A DNA stretch of 64,000 nt, taken from positions 806,001 through 870,000 of the forward strand of contig JAHLMK010000013.1 of NCBI GenBank assembly GCA_019915135.1, in the 5' to 3' direction. Of the stretch, positions 33,811 to 45,891 are shown one piece after another; the first letter of the stretch is position 1, and each line of letters opens with the position of its first letter. The notes under the pieces were generated by a model. The model searched no databases. It was not told where the DNA came from and saw nothing but the letters and a program-made list of their open reading frames with translations. Source of the stretch: Strobilurus pachycystidiatus. Taxonomy: Eukaryota > Basidiomycota > Agaricomycetes > Agaricales > Physalacriaceae. Made by a program: the position numbers and the translations under genes.

Positions 33811-36585
33811 GACGGATGACAAAGGAAAGAGGTGCTGAGGCGAATGCCGGAGTTCAGTCTTTCACGTCATCACCATGATGTGCGCCAGACTTCTTTTCTT
33901 GCTTCCTTCCCACTAGGTTTCAGATCTCAGCATGCCCAGCTGGAGGCGCTACCACAAAGGATTCGAGACAAGCGCTCTCCTCAGCACGACCTCCGGTATT
34001 TTAGCGTCTTGTGATGATCAACACACCGTGTCCAATTCCTACGCTAAGCATGGAACTTCCCCTCGGCCTATTTTCTCTTCTGCTTTTGTCCTTCTTCGCG
34101 CTCGCCGCCGGTTGCTGATGAACCACCTGCAATATGGCGAGTTCGGTCTGTCACCATGTTCGTACATGCTATGCTTACATTGTCCCAGATCTTCGAACCT
34201 CCTCACGATCTTCTTCTCGCCGCCTTCGTCTCGTACTGGCCGAAATCTGCTATGCCTTGCCTCTCATCGGATCCATCTAGATGCCCGCTTCTTCGGCTTC
34301 ATCGTTGCCTGGTGGTCCTGCACGGCTTGGATACCATTCGCTGCCGGCAGAACAAAATCTCAAATGGCGCGCATTCATGTGGGCGGTTTCCGAAACTATG
34401 CTGTAAGCTCTCGGCCGGATTGATGATGGTCGACTTCTGCTGCTCTGTGCCATCTGGCTTCCCATTGGTGTTCCTCCAGTCGTACGGATTCTGAAGCGCT
34501 AGCGAGGTCTTCACGTCGACTTGTAAGATCATTGTGTCCTTCCAAAGTCCCCGCGGCCATTGCTTACCCGTGTGCAGACAATGGAACTGGGGCACCTGCC
34601 GGCTGGAGTTGTATTCTTCGCTTGTTCATATGCTTATCTAGTATGTATACGTGTTTTGACCCCTGCAGAGACCTCACGCAGGTCGAATGAATAAACTACA
34701 TGAGCGCCTTGACAAGTCTAATCAGTGAGCGACGACCCAGTAGGATGACCGTGAACGAATGGCTTCTAAGTCCATACCTCGCTGGAGTAACCGCCAGAAC
34801 CCCGCGGCCTCAACCCAAATCTTGTTTCGACGTCGATGGCGTCCTGCAAGCGCAATGCGCGTATATGAATCAGAGATATGGAATGCATCACTGTGCATAG
34901 TGGTGAGGGTAAAGGTGACGTGGCTGCTGTAGTTTGAACAGCTTGGTACGCGAGACGAGGACGCAGTTCTGATATGAGTGACTGGGAGATAATTCTGCGC
35001 AGCGCAGTGAAAGGCATGCGGTGAAGAACCGGAGGAGATTCACAGGGAGAAATGATATCAGACAGGGCTTGAAACTGCGCCTTTGGATCATTCACCGAGA
35101 CGCGCAGGAACTCAACGTGTGAGTTGTGAGCAGCGACATTCCATGTGTTGCTGGTGGATGGATCGTCCGGAAGAACAAACGTGACTGCGAAGGAGACTGG
35201 TGATTGCAGGATCATACGCTTACGGTGGCGGCCAGATGTCCGAGCATCTGGCGGCCACAAGTGGGAACGTCGGTTGGCCACGGCATCCCGACATCGGGAC
35301 ATCCCGCACGGATGAATATGGGTCGCATTCTTCGACCCGGAAGATGCGCCAAATACGGGTGTGAAATTTTGAATTCTGGTGCAATTTCCCTCGGCTTGTC
35401 GGCATTCTGATAAGCTAGTTTTAGGGCCGGCGAAAATTTTCCCTTCATGGCCTCTCTATATCAAAATTTGTCCGTCGATTGCGTAGAGCTGAACATCCAC
35501 ACTGAAACTTAAGATCATTGAGGGTATTCATCGACCCACAATCCCGCTAAAATTTGAATTTTCAGACCTGTTTTCGAGGCAGGCAAATACATGGGCTATC
35601 ATGAATCTACGGACCATCTTGGGGAGGGATAAATGTGATCCATATCTGAAGTTGAGGCGACATTTATGATTGGCCTCAATGGATTCTTAATGCATAGACT
35701 ATGTAGGATTTGAGTCGCATAGTTGCCTTTTGAAAATGTAGCTGGAATTATAAATCTACAGTAAGTTCTGGGGTGTCTAAAAACTTGCAAGAGTGATTGC
35801 AATATCATAGAATTTGTATCGGTTCTCAGTATACAGATATGTGTGGCAGATGTGAGATTTCGGCACAATCTTGGTCAGCGGCAAACGAGTCACAGGTTTG
35901 ACATTCCAAAAGCATCACGGCACCCATATCCCGGGCCCGTATACGGCTCTATCCCCCTAGTGATTGAAGCGAGGAAGAAAGCTGCACAAATCAAGCACAC
36001 GTGACCTTCGGAGATACGAAACGACGCGTTGATTTCGCGTCTTTATTCTTGACCTTGGACTTGACTGAACTTGTCCGAGATGCTCGTGAATGCAAGAGCG
36101 CTGCATCTTATGCGACCCCTTGCTCGACCGACCTCCTGGTTTCCACTCAGGCTCAGGCTCTTGCACAAGAGCGTCATATGTAACCACCAAGTGGTCATCA
36201 ACTTCCTCGAGTACTCGACTATGACCCGACTATGACGCCGCCAAGCACAAAACAAGGTAGCGGCAGTCCTTGTTTTCTGATGGGTCCATGTGTAGTATAC
36301 CATCATCATACACGGCATGGACCCATTGAAGAAATCACAAGCTGACAGCTGATAGGTAGGTACGAGTCATATTGAGTTTGCGCAAACATCCCGTTCAGAG
36401 TAAGTAGTAATAAAGAGTGTTGGTAAGGAACGTGTAAGTAATTACGATTAGAAGGTGGCACGTTGGGATGCTGTAGGGATAGATGGACGTGCATTCGTGA
36501 GGAGGTCGTGGAGGAGGTGGAAAATAAGATTAATGCTATATATGATGTCGAGGATATGGATACAGTTGTGTCTTTTCCAGAAAGA
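33811..36585. other. Stretch with weak frames and strong hairpins
   Basis: The minus frame 34766-35302 (178 codons, with SPVSFAVTFVLPDDPSTSNT) and the minus frame 34299-34595 (QNPYDWRNTNGKPDG) could be exons of unknown or dead genes, but I cannot link them. Two hairpins lie at 35225-35299. From 35400 to 35900 the sequence is AT-richer with no frame of note. Confidence 0.35.
35225..35299. repeat. Two adjacent hairpin-forming inverted repeats
   Basis: GTGGCGGCCAGATG (35225-35238) pairs with CATCTGGCGGCCAC (35245-35258) at 13 of 14 positions across a 6-nt loop. TCCCGACATCGGGA (35286-35299) forms a second short inverted repeat, and ATCCCG recurs beside it. This may be a remnant of a mobile-element end. 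Confidence 0.7.
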
Positions 36586-37407
36586 TCAAAGTGATGCCAG
36601 AGGAGAGGGTTTGCGCTGGGAAGGAAGCGGGCGGGAGCGCGTGGCAGCAGAGTCTCTCCGCCGGAGAGTGGCAGTGGCCACGATCTGCGACGGCGTGAGG
36701 ACAGCATCGACACTGTCACAGTCCTGGACGCCCCGCTCAGCGAGCTGCGCACCCAGACGCAGGACGAACATCCGGTCCTGCTCCTGCAGGTCCGACTCGT
36801 GGTCGACCATGCGCGCGTCCAGCCCGACCTGAACACTCCTCCTGACGACGGTCATGAACCGGAGGTCGGATTGCTTCATGTGGGGGAGACGCTTGCGCGG
36901 CAGCGGCAGGGGTGGGAGATGAGAGGCGGGCGCAAGGAGATTGTGGTGCACGAGGGCGCGACGGGCGGCGGGTTTGCGCTTTGACACGGAGGATTTCCGA
37001 GTGCGCTCGGCCGAGTCCTTGCGCGTGCGCTGCTCCTCCGACAGGGACGAACGCGGCGTCGCCTGCAGGGACCGCCGCCGGACCTTGACCCCCGCATCAA
37101 GCTGGACTGAGTCTAGGTCTGTTTCTGTATCAGAGTCGGACGTGGGAAACGGGATGACGTTCACGTCGGCGGCAGAGATGTCGGTGAGGGCGTGGCACGG
37201 AGGCTCAACACTAATTGTCGCACATTCCAGCGAGATGGTGCAGGTCGGCGCTGACTTTCTCGAGCTGGACAGGGACAACAAAGAAGACAGACGACTAGAG
37301 CGTCTGCCAGAAGGATTGAAGAGGGAATGTTTGCGCTTATTGGAGAGGCTGGCTGAGACGGATGACGAGGCGCAGTCGTTGTCGCCATCGACAAAGACGG
37401 AAACCAT
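36586..37407 (-). CDS. Hypothetical basic protein, single exon
   Basis: A 273-residue open frame without introns starts at ATG 37407 (MVSVFVDGDNDCASSSVSAS). The frame is open for 69 more codons upstream, but that part is Pro/Val-rich and unlike a protein start. The product is Ser/Arg-rich, with basic runs (KRKHSLFNPSGRRSSRLSSL, KSSVSKRKPAARRALVHHN) and a more ordered C-terminal part (PHMKQSDLRFMTVVRRSVQV, HESDLQEQDRMFVLRLGAQL, LTPSQIVATATLRRRDSAAT). The C-terminal part looks helical and could be a conserved core. The basic runs would suit nuclear entry, which is inference. I do not recognise the family. The opposite strand also has long open frames here, a result of the skewed base composition. 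Confidence 0.55.
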   Translation of the reverse strand: MVSVFVDGDNDCASSSVSASLSNKRKHSLFNPSGRRSSRLSSLLSLSSSRKSAPTCTISLECATISVEPPCHALTDISAADVNVIPFPTSDSDTETDLDSVQLDAGVKVRRRSLQATPRSSLSEEQRTRKDSAERTRKSSVSKRKPAARRALVHHNLLAPASHLPPLPLPRKRLPHMKQSDLRFMTVVRRSVQVGLDARMVDHESDLQEQDRMFVLRLGAQLAERGVQDCDSVDAVLTPSQIVATATLRRRDSAATRSRPLPSQRKPSPLASL

Positions 37408-39054
37408 GGCGAGAGAGTAGGAAGGGTTCAGGAACCACCGAAGATGAGAGGCAACGATGAGCAGGACAACGGGGACGACGACGGGAAGAGCGACGGGAGG
37501 CGCTGGCGACGGCGGGAGTCGGCGGGGCCTTGTCGACGATGGAACTGGAACTGGGGAGAGGGGAAATGCGGCGCCATCAAACGAACCAGTTTTATGATAT
37601 CCTCGGCACCTCACGTGGGCATTCTACTCACACGTGTATGCCCCTTCCCTTCAACTGTAATACAACCTTCTCGAGACTAAGTAGACCTCCCGATTGACTT
37701 GTAAGTGCCCACACTTCGCCGTCCAACTACCTATCGCTTTGTGTCTTCTTGAGTGTCGCTTCTTGTATCATTGTTACCTCTCTTTCGGCACATGCCTCCT
37801 CAAACAATCAATACCACGCTCTGGGTCTTGCTCCGGACCATCATATGCCTGTCGATTCTCTGCTACCATCCACCAGATGATCAGCCACAAGCTCATAGCT
37901 TCGCCTTCCTCGGCGCTTAAAGGTCCGCTCGAAACTAGGTCACCGCCTTCATATTGCCCGCAGTTAGAGTTCTGCCTTCACTGTGAACAGTGAAGCTACC
38001 CCACGGAAGTGTGCAGACTCTGCCCCATGCTTCTTTGTGAAGAGCTCACCCCACGGCCCGCTACTGTGTATAAGTCAATGACACGGTTCTCGGTCCTTGC
38101 GTGGCACCGCTATGCATACACCGATGCATCAAGTGGTGATGCTGATGGCGCTACAGTACATGAGGCATTCATCGTCAAAGCGCGTGCCACCGGCGTGCAC
38201 TAGGCCAGACCTTCCAATAGACAACGACAAGTCGTGTCCTCTTGGTCCTGGAAGTACGCTCAAGCCCCAAGGAGTCGACTTCTTAGTCTGATCGGGTACA
38301 GCGAGTCAACATCGTTGTATATAATCAATCCGGTGAGAGATAGTATCCGAAACAGACGAAAGCACCGCATACTGACTCGCTGCACAGCCGGCCTTTAAGT
38401 GAAAAGGGTAGTGCCATTCTCATGTCAAAGAAGGGATATGGATAATAATGGTAGGCAGTTATTTACGACAGCAAGCCTAGACCGTAATATCGAAAAGGGA
38501 CACGTTCGTGAGTTGACCACGAAGGTGATAGCAGTGGCGCCGCGGCGTAAACGGAACAACACGAACAACAGAACAGATTGAAGTCCGAACACGCGCTGCA
38601 ATGGCTGCAATGACCCTCTTGAACATCAGCAACTCCCTGATCATTTTTTGAGCCTCCAAAAGTAACACAGAAGGACGACTTCCTGTACGGACTCTCAAGG
38701 TGTGGATGGCGAAGACATCACGTCCGGAGACTTCATCCTTGCTACATCTCCGCCATCAACCTCAAAGTCGAAAATCTTGCGTGTCGGCCGTCAACGATTG
38801 TGGGCGGCGGCGCCTTACAGTGAGGGCGATGTCTTTGACCGGGCGCACAGACGAGATGTTCTTGGAACGTCGTTGACTGTATCTCGAAGAAAAAACTCGT
38901 TCTTGGTAGTTGTTCGATCTCAAGTTCTTTTACGCCGCATTATACGACGAGGTATCTAAATTCCACTTGAAAAGCAAACCAAGTCTACATATGAATCTGT
39001 TGTACGATAACGCCTACGAATACACCTTTGAACCCGTCGTCCTAGATTGAACTC
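37408..39054. other. Intergenic stretch, no gene seen
   Basis: Only short frames without family similarity. It should hold the promoter of the hypothetical gene ending at 37407. Confidence 0.45.
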
Positions 39055-40923
39055 CTAAGTCGACACCGTGTGAGAGACCTGTACATCCGTCATCAAAGCA
39101 TTTTTTGTACCTGTGTCGGCAGTGTCTCGCGCGCGTTCGCGCAGCAGGCCCCATTCAACCCACCAATTATCCGCATCATCCTCTGCGTCATACCCAAACA
39201 CTTCCTTGATCTCAACCCACTCCGGCGTTTCCTCGAGGTCGCCGACGGCTTCAAGGATACCCACTCCTGCGTCACGCTTCGAGCGCATGGACTCATCGCG
39301 CATCTGCTGGAATTCGCCGGGAGGTGCAGTCATGTACTGGACAATACCCGCTTCCTTCTGGTATACCGACAAACAACGCGGGTATCTAAGGTCCTGGAAC
39401 GCGTAGAGGAAGCTTTGGATCTGGTCTTTCGAATGGAGATGCGAGAAAAGCTTCGCGAGGACCGCGCCATCTTCAACGGTGAGTGCGCATTCCTGTATTG
39501 AGCCAGGCTCAAGAAACGCGTCATGTCAGTACAACTCGACCTATCAGCTGGAAAGACCACGTACTGGCATAGCATGTGCCGCGGCACCCATGACAACCAG
39601 ACGATTGTCGACCCATTCCTCCAGAGGGGGTCGGCCTTCTACAGCCACACAAGTGCAAGTTACATCACTTGCCAAAGCGGCCAGTCGTCGAAGTCTAAGG
39701 TCATTACTCAAACGGATGGAAACAGTGGCCCACATGAGAACGTACTTGGGCTCTGAAGTTTCCATCACGGTCATCAGTCCATCCACAGGTGCAACGTCGT
39801 TCCAGGTACGCTCGTTTGAATCTCGCAGGCAGTACGCGTTGAGTCCGAAGCAGGGTGATTCTCCTCCCTAATCATGGTGATCAATCGCGCACCACATCTG
39901 CACGATCATTGCTCGCACCGTTGGTATACCGAGCACTGCATGTTGATTTCCGAACCAGGTAAGTAACGTCGGCTATAGAGGCAAAAGACTCATCATTGAG
40001 ATAAACGTAGATGATGGATGAGGACGTACGATTTCGCGGTCAACAATAGGTTTCAAAAGTTTATCCTTCATGATGGCAGAGTTCGGTATGGTTGCACTGT
40101 CAACTATCTGAAATCTGAGCGCTTCAACATGGTCTGAAACTAACCTGTACATGCTCAATTCAAGTGTAGACTCTGCGTCCTCCTCATCATTGGCCTCCAT
40201 GACTATTCGGCGCGTCACTCCGTACAGCCCATCGCATCCAAGAATCACGTCTCCTCGGACGACCTCCCCGCTACATAGAGTCACCGTGCCTTTCTGGGAG
40301 TCGAGTGTTTCTACCGGTGCGTTCAGACGAACCTTCGCCCCAGCGGCCACCGCTGTCTTGTACAACAGCCGCCGTAGATCGCCAATCTCCAGGAGGAATG
40401 GTATTCAGGTGGTGGTTCACAGTCTGGCACGTTCACATACCGAGGCAAACACGAATTCACCTCGCGTCTCGCGGAGGACTTCCTCGTCCCATATATGATT
40501 GCCCAGCAATTCTCCGGTCTCCTCTACAAATGGGTGGATGGCGGCTGGTCAGTAGAAAGACGAAACGTGGAGCTGTGAACGCACGGAGGAAGATGTCAAT
40601 TGCACCAGACACTGCCCCGATAGCCCGAGTGTCCTTCTCCAAGCCCCAATGGTAAAGAATTTTTGAAAGATTAGGGGGCATCCGACAGGTCCCAGTTGGC
40701 TACAATTTCGGCTGCTCGTCAGCAATATGGAAGACAAAACGATGTTGGACTGACTCGGTTGAGGTTTGCATCCTTCTCCAGGACAACGACGTGGTGACCG
40801 ACCCGTCTGAGAGCGACAGCCGTAGAGAAACCGGTAATCCCGCCTCCCACAATGACAAATTGAATTGGGAGATCCGCCTGCAATGGCCGATTGCCCAATC
40901 CAATTCCCTGAAATGAAAGGTTT
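39055..40923 (-). CDS. FAD-dependent monooxygenase (salicylate-hydroxylase-like)
   Basis: The N-terminal dinucleotide-binding fold is VIVGGGITGFSTAVALRRVG, then HHVVVLEKDAN. Further on are AVAAGAKVRLNAPVETLDSQ and GDVILGCDGLYGVTRRIV, the usual DG motif of flavoprotein hydroxylases, then LVVMGAAAHAMP and ALTVEDGAVLAKLFSHLHSK, and a C-terminal exon MTAPPGEFQQMRDESMRSKR ending near 39055. Such enzymes hydroxylate aromatic or polyketide-like substrates using NAD(P)H. The substrate cannot be told from sequence. Two oddities: the conserved GDAAH motif reads GAAAH, and the segment between it and the next exon is shorter than usual for the family. No ATG precedes the FAD motif in frame, because a TGA lies just upstream, so a short first exon must be spliced on; the ATG at 40959 is a candidate. 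Several GT-AG introns are needed. Confidence 0.75.
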
Positions 40924-40959
40924 GCTCCCGTCAACAGAGAAAATCATCCGCGGGGGCAA

Positions 40960-43772
40960 AATGGACAGACCGGGATACCAGACATTACGGTGGGGACACT
41001 TGGCGACCGTCGTAAGTATTAAAGTCTCGGTGTGTGTGACGGATGACTTGTTTTTGAAATTCTTTTCCTGTTTCTTATACCGTTAGGAGGCGGGGGAAAT
41101 ATAAGATAATATATTTGCAAGAAGATTTAGGCGCGTGGAGATTCTGCTTCTGTCGACAATGAGAGGGTGGCACTGGGTGGCAGGTTTGACATCGGATCCC
41201 AGGCTGCAGATACTGCGCCCCTTCATTTAAGGTCATAGAAGAGTAACGGACACTTCTAGAGGCGAGCAAGCATTCTCGCGTGAGCCAGTACCGCGCCTGA
41301 GGCTGAACATTACTAGAGATTATACATAGTACAGATGCAGGAGAACGGGGAGAACGGGACGCAAAACCATCATCGTGACTACCCTAGACTAGAAGATCCG
41401 GAGGATTCCGAAGAAGCCCCACCGTCGGCCGATCGTCATCAATAGAACTCATTCTCAACGTCCATGCGCATGAATGACTGTTCGACTTGTCTGGTGTGCC
41501 CTGCCCTCAACAAGAGACAAGAGAAAGGTCTCAAAACGAACAATGTTCTGGGGTGCGTTCTCGTGCAGGTTTCCTCATCATGGTCTTACTGCCTTACCTA
41601 AATCTCTAGGGTTATCATCACCGTTTTGCATATTCCTTGACTGTTCCTTGACGTCCTTGATTCTTCCCAAGTTTCTTGGAGGTTCTCTTCCTTCTCGAGC
41701 CATGTTGCCTCGTCCAACGAGAATCAATCTCTCTCTAGAAGTCAGACGCCTCCGCGTTTTGCAGTTATCAATGGCTTACCAATGTAGGAGGCTGCTCGAT
41801 TCTCAACACGATGGTCCATCTCTATCATAGACACGGTGTCTCATTAGTGTGAGCGAAACCTGCCCAGATGATTTGCCCAATCCGCGCCTTGAATCGCGAA
41901 GCACCCGCTACACGTGCTGTCTCTTTGGGTCTCAGCATTGACTGTCTTGTATCGTTTGAGTACGACTGTACTTGCAGAACTAACCGTTTTGGGTCAGATC
42001 CAATCGAGTTTCGCTCACCCTAGAGACCCACCCTGCCTAGAGATGGACCATGATCCGACTCCGACCATCACATCTTATTATCGAGCAGCCTGGGGAGTGA
42101 CGATGTGTATGCGGTTGCATTTTCAACAGCGGAACACTTGGCAATTCAGGAAGTTGGGGAACCAGGTGCGCCAGATTTTAATGAAAGCGCAGTATGTAGT
42201 AGTACGTCGGTACAATTGTTTTCCCCGATGGTGCAAGCAGCGGCGTGTCAAACTTACGAGCCAACCCTCATGCCTTGACGCCTTAACTGGCTGGTCAAGG
42301 AACGGTCTCTCTTGTTTGAATCAGTCTTGCATCACAACAAGGTACCTCAAACTGACTCTTTTTTTATGATCTATCTCAATCCGTGACTACCATTGACAGT
42401 CATTCTTCAATTCTTGTCTCCCGCGATGATAATCATATAGATAGTCGCTAGCCGGGGGCCTCAATCTTGAATTTGGGTCCTAGACTCTAAGCCTCAACTC
42501 TCATGATCTTGCGCGTTCATACTCTGCAGCTCGAACCAGAGACAGAAACGTCGGAATGAGCACCCTGGCCAGCCATCTTTTCTCGAATTATCAGTGTGAG
42601 CCAGTTTCATCGATACCATGGGGGATAAGTATAAAATCTGTACGTTTCGTTGGTATGAATGTCCGTGTCGAGTTAGCGCCGGAGATTGGCCATCACCTGC
42701 GAGCCTTGTGGCGCAGGCACCGCACTAGTGCTCTCTGATGGCACCTAGCTCTACTCCGCCTTAGCAATCTTGTTAGATTGCCCTACCATTTGGTTCTCAA
42801 TCGCGTACCTCTTATTTGAGAGTCCACTAACCTTGACTCAAATCAAGTACATCCGTCCAAGTCCGCAAAAAGTTAAACACCTTTAGAGCACCGTTTGGGG
42901 TATTTGGTGCCAAAGACCTCTGGATCTTTGTAGAGGCTTTTCCGCTGTCGGTAAGCAGCCTCCTTCGCAAAGATTCTGCAGGTCACTGGCCCTCTCGAAA
43001 TCCACCAGTCCTCCCCTTGCCATGAATACGACTTGAAGAGGGTCAACGTCGTCGTCCTGCTGACCGAGTGCAAGCACCCACCGTCTACCTGCAAACGCAA
43101 GTCCCCTCGGCTTGCATGTGGACGATCATCAAAAATAGCAATGCTTATCTCCGTCTATCCTCTATCCGGATCGGGGCCGTTGAACTGTGTACGTTTGATC
43201 CGTGGCGTGGTGAAACTGACGATCATAGCTACAATTCCATCGTTGCATGCATGACGTGCTGCTGCAGTCGAAGGAGGACCCACCATGTACACATATGGCG
43301 TTCATCGGAAGCACAGAGTATCTACATCAGGACGGTCTTCCACAGATGTGAACCGTATTGAGGTAGTAGGACGACCACTCAAGTGCCACGCATATATCTG
43401 TTTACACCCTCACTACTTAATCGAAACAGGCAAACTGACAAGTACATAGTAGGACGTCTCTTCAGTGAGTCTTCACCAATCCTTCAGTCCAGCGGAACAG
43501 ACAGGCTTCTCTGACTGAATGTCTTATACATCTCAAGGAGCTCAAGCTTCCCGTTACGACGTAACGGGCAACGGATGATTGCGGGGATCTTGAACTGCTT
43601 CACCATCGAAGTGCAAGGCTTCATCTCCCGAGCCTCAGCTCTTACTAAAGAATACGCTCAATATCAGAATCCCTCTCTCGAATTCCACAAAGACCCTCTA
43701 GAATCAACATCTACGCAAAAGACTTCCGACTGAGTGAAGTGCTACGTAAGTACGTGCCGCAATGTGAGCCTA
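40960..43772. other. Long stretch without a defensible gene
   Basis: The longest plus frames (41474-41830 and 41914-42369) show no motif. Minus frames near 42873-43100 read FAKEAAYRQRKSLYKDPEVF, which looks protein-like but has no partner exons I can find. It may be a gene fragment. Confidence 0.4.
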
Positions 43773-44615
43773 TTACTCTTCCTTAGACGCATTGCTGCTC
43801 CGCCGTAACGACAGGATGATATCTCCGCCTAACCGGTACATTGTCATCGAGGATAATATACACCAAACACTAAAAAGAAAAACGCGTTTTACGTGAGCGT
43901 GGCGTCGGTCTGGCGGAGGTGCGACGTACATGTTGGGGCCAATCCAGTAATACAGGACGTCCTTGAACTCATTGTGCCCAATCGCACACCAACCGCAATA
44001 GTATTCCTGCGTGAGGTACAATATCGTTTTGGCCAGCGTGACGTTGGACGCGGTGTATCCAAATAAGGGCGCAATGTCGGATTTGCAGACATGGAGGAGC
44101 ACGAGATACGTGATCTGCGGAAGATGTGAGGCCGGGGGGTGAGCGCTTGAGCACTGAAAGCGGCGCGAAATGAACAATACCGCCGCGAAGTTTTCGAGAA
44201 GGTTCAATATTGCTGGATACGTTGGTTACCGGATGGTGAGAAGACATGCGCTTTTGGCGTCGAGGGAAGGACGGGCGGCGTACCTGCGGCGTTAGCAAAG
44301 CCGTCGCCATCTTCAAACGCTTTCACGCCATAGACCTGCCAACATCAGGTGCGCCCCCGTGAGAACGAGACCGCATTCATACCTTGTCTATTTGCCCATA
44401 GAAATCGTATAGTTTCCATGCCCAATGCAAATCGCCACCCACCATGGAACGCGGTCTAGATAATGGGGCGACAACGCTGATCAGAAGAGCTGCCACACGA
44501 GAAGGTGGAGAAACGAAATAACGAGCCTCATTAAACAGTATCCCGCATCCCAGATCATCAGCGGCGCCGTCAGCATGAACCATACGCTGATCCAGGTGTA
44601 AACTCGCGGAGCCAT
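43773..44615 (-). CDS. Emopamil-binding/EXPERA-like membrane protein, six exons, 175 aa
   Basis: Exons 44615-44527, 44455-44383, 44335-44284, 44212-44181, 44114-43930 and 43869-43773 join in phase to 175 residues starting MAPRVYTWISVWFMLTAPLM. Hydrophobic helices include WISVWFMLTAPLMIWDAGYC, ITYLVLLHVCKSDIAPLFGY and NIVWCILSSMTMYRLGGDII. The conserved core SMVGGDLHWAWKLYDFYGQI, then VYGVKAFEDGDGFANAA, ILNLLENFA and QEYYCGWCAIGHNEF matches a fungal family related to emopamil-binding (EXPERA) proteins, which isomerise sterols or bind lipophilic ligands in the endoplasmic reticulum. Assignment to that fold is by recall and moderate; sterol isomerase activity is not claimed. The first intron appears to start with GC rather than GT (44526-44456). 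No GT donor gives the right phase there. Confidence 0.7.
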
Positions 44616-45301
44616 AGGAGGGGGACGCAAAGCGAGGGAGGAGAGCAGTTGGAAAACGAGCCTAGGCGGTCTTTAAACCATCAAAACCGAAAACTCAGCC
44701 TTTTGAAGGTGCTTCCGATTCGAGCTTATCCAACAGCGTTTAACGGATCTGAGGCGCCTTACGTTACGTACGGGCCATGAGGCCATCCAGATTGACAAAA
44801 AAGGCAGCCAATGTCCGATATATGGACCAACAGCCTACAGGCAGGGTTTCAGAAAGCCGTGTGGGAAGCTGCTTTCCTAGATCGCGCGGATTAGAGGTGA
44901 GGGTGTGGGTGGGGCACTGGGCAACTCGGTGTTGGCATTGTGGCGACCGAAGAAGTGCAGCCTTCATTCTGTGCCTCTTGTCGCGTGAAATGTATTCAAC
45001 TTGACAGTCAATCACCACACGTTCGGGTCCTTGGCATGATCACGACTGTCGCTGTCATCGGAATTCCAACACCTTTGTGTAGTCTATACAGTAGTGTATG
45101 CACGGACCTACCCGGGCTTCAAATTTGAGATTCCCGGACGCGGACAATCGTGGCATTCTCTGTCTATACGTTTGAACCCGGTCGAAAAAATGGACACCTA
45201 ACGATAGTGGGTGGGCCGGGAGAAAGAGAGTTTGGGAATACGTTCGTGGTATTCAAGGACTCCGCCTGTCAGACGTGAATTCAGCATCCGACTATCTGCT
45301 A
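44616..45301. other. Intergenic stretch, no gene seen
   Basis: Contains the upstream region of the EXPERA-like gene and the 3' side of the ABM gene. Open frames on both strands are short and featureless. Confidence 0.5.
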
Positions 45302-45648
45302 TCACGAAGACGTACGATCTTCCTTCCACATACTCACGGTAGCTTTCAGGTAAGGCTCGTAGTAAGGTTTCTTCAACTGTACCTGCGGATAAGGATAATG
45401 AGCCACAGGCATTCAATTCACAAGGGAGAGTCGGAGCTTACATCGATAAACCATTCCTTCGTGCAACTCCATGCTTCATACAGCCTGACAGCCGTGTTGC
45501 CTGTCCCGGGAATTTCGCTGTGGCTCACTTCGAGGAGCGTGCATTCCGGCTCTGTCAAGCACCCATTGTACGAACTCGACAAGGCCTCGAAGAATTCGTC
45601 AAAGTCAGATGTAGCAATGGTGATGGTCACGTCGACGACGAGAGACAT
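45302..45648 (-). CDS. Antibiotic-biosynthesis-monooxygenase (ABM) fold protein, two exons, 95 aa
   Basis: Exon 1 (45648-45442) starts MSLVVDVTITIATSDFDEFF and continues EALSSSYNGCLTEPECTLLE with AWSCTKEWFID. After a 59-nt GTAAGC...CGCAG intron, exon 2 (45382-45302) reads VQLKKPYYEPYLKATVSMWK and EDRTSS. The pattern of a first beta strand, PECTxxEV, then EW, then the repeated KPYYEPYL is that of small fungal ABM or ferredoxin-like-fold proteins, which are cofactor-free oxygenases or simply stress-linked proteins. The usual ending has about 10 residues more (xxFERLP-like), so this copy may be slightly short at the C-terminus. An alternative start 12 codons earlier (MVSDPLIISNKK) is possible but adds an unusual N-terminus. 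Soluble, with no signal peptide. Confidence 0.75.
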
Positions 45649-45891
45649 TTTCTTGTTGCTAATGATGAGAGGGTCACTGACCATCGCAGCACCTTTAACG
45701 GAAAAGATCGTCCTGCTTAGAAGGACAGCTTAGCCATGATTCGGGATTCCCGAAGCCGCTGACAGCACGTTTGTCATCCTCCGTGCCTGGCAGGTCGCCC
45801 GCATGCTTCTGCCTGTATCTCTGGATATAGATTAAGTTAACACTGACAAAAAGACAAGCATAATAATACAGGATCCAAGGGCTGCATTCCG

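Noticed and set aside
34299..34595. Possible P450 heme-binding motif (FGNRPHEC)
   Set aside because: The motif lacks the invariant FxxGxRxCxG spacing and no neighbouring P450 blocks are present.
36941..37420. 159-codon plus frame opposite the hypothetical basic protein
   Set aside because: The minus frame is longer, starts with ATG and has a more protein-like composition; the plus frame is probably its shadow, though neither is proven.
43068..43361. Possible ribosomal protein L28e/Mak16-like start (MWTIIKNSNAYL)
   Set aside because: Similarity stops after about a dozen residues and no further block of the family follows.
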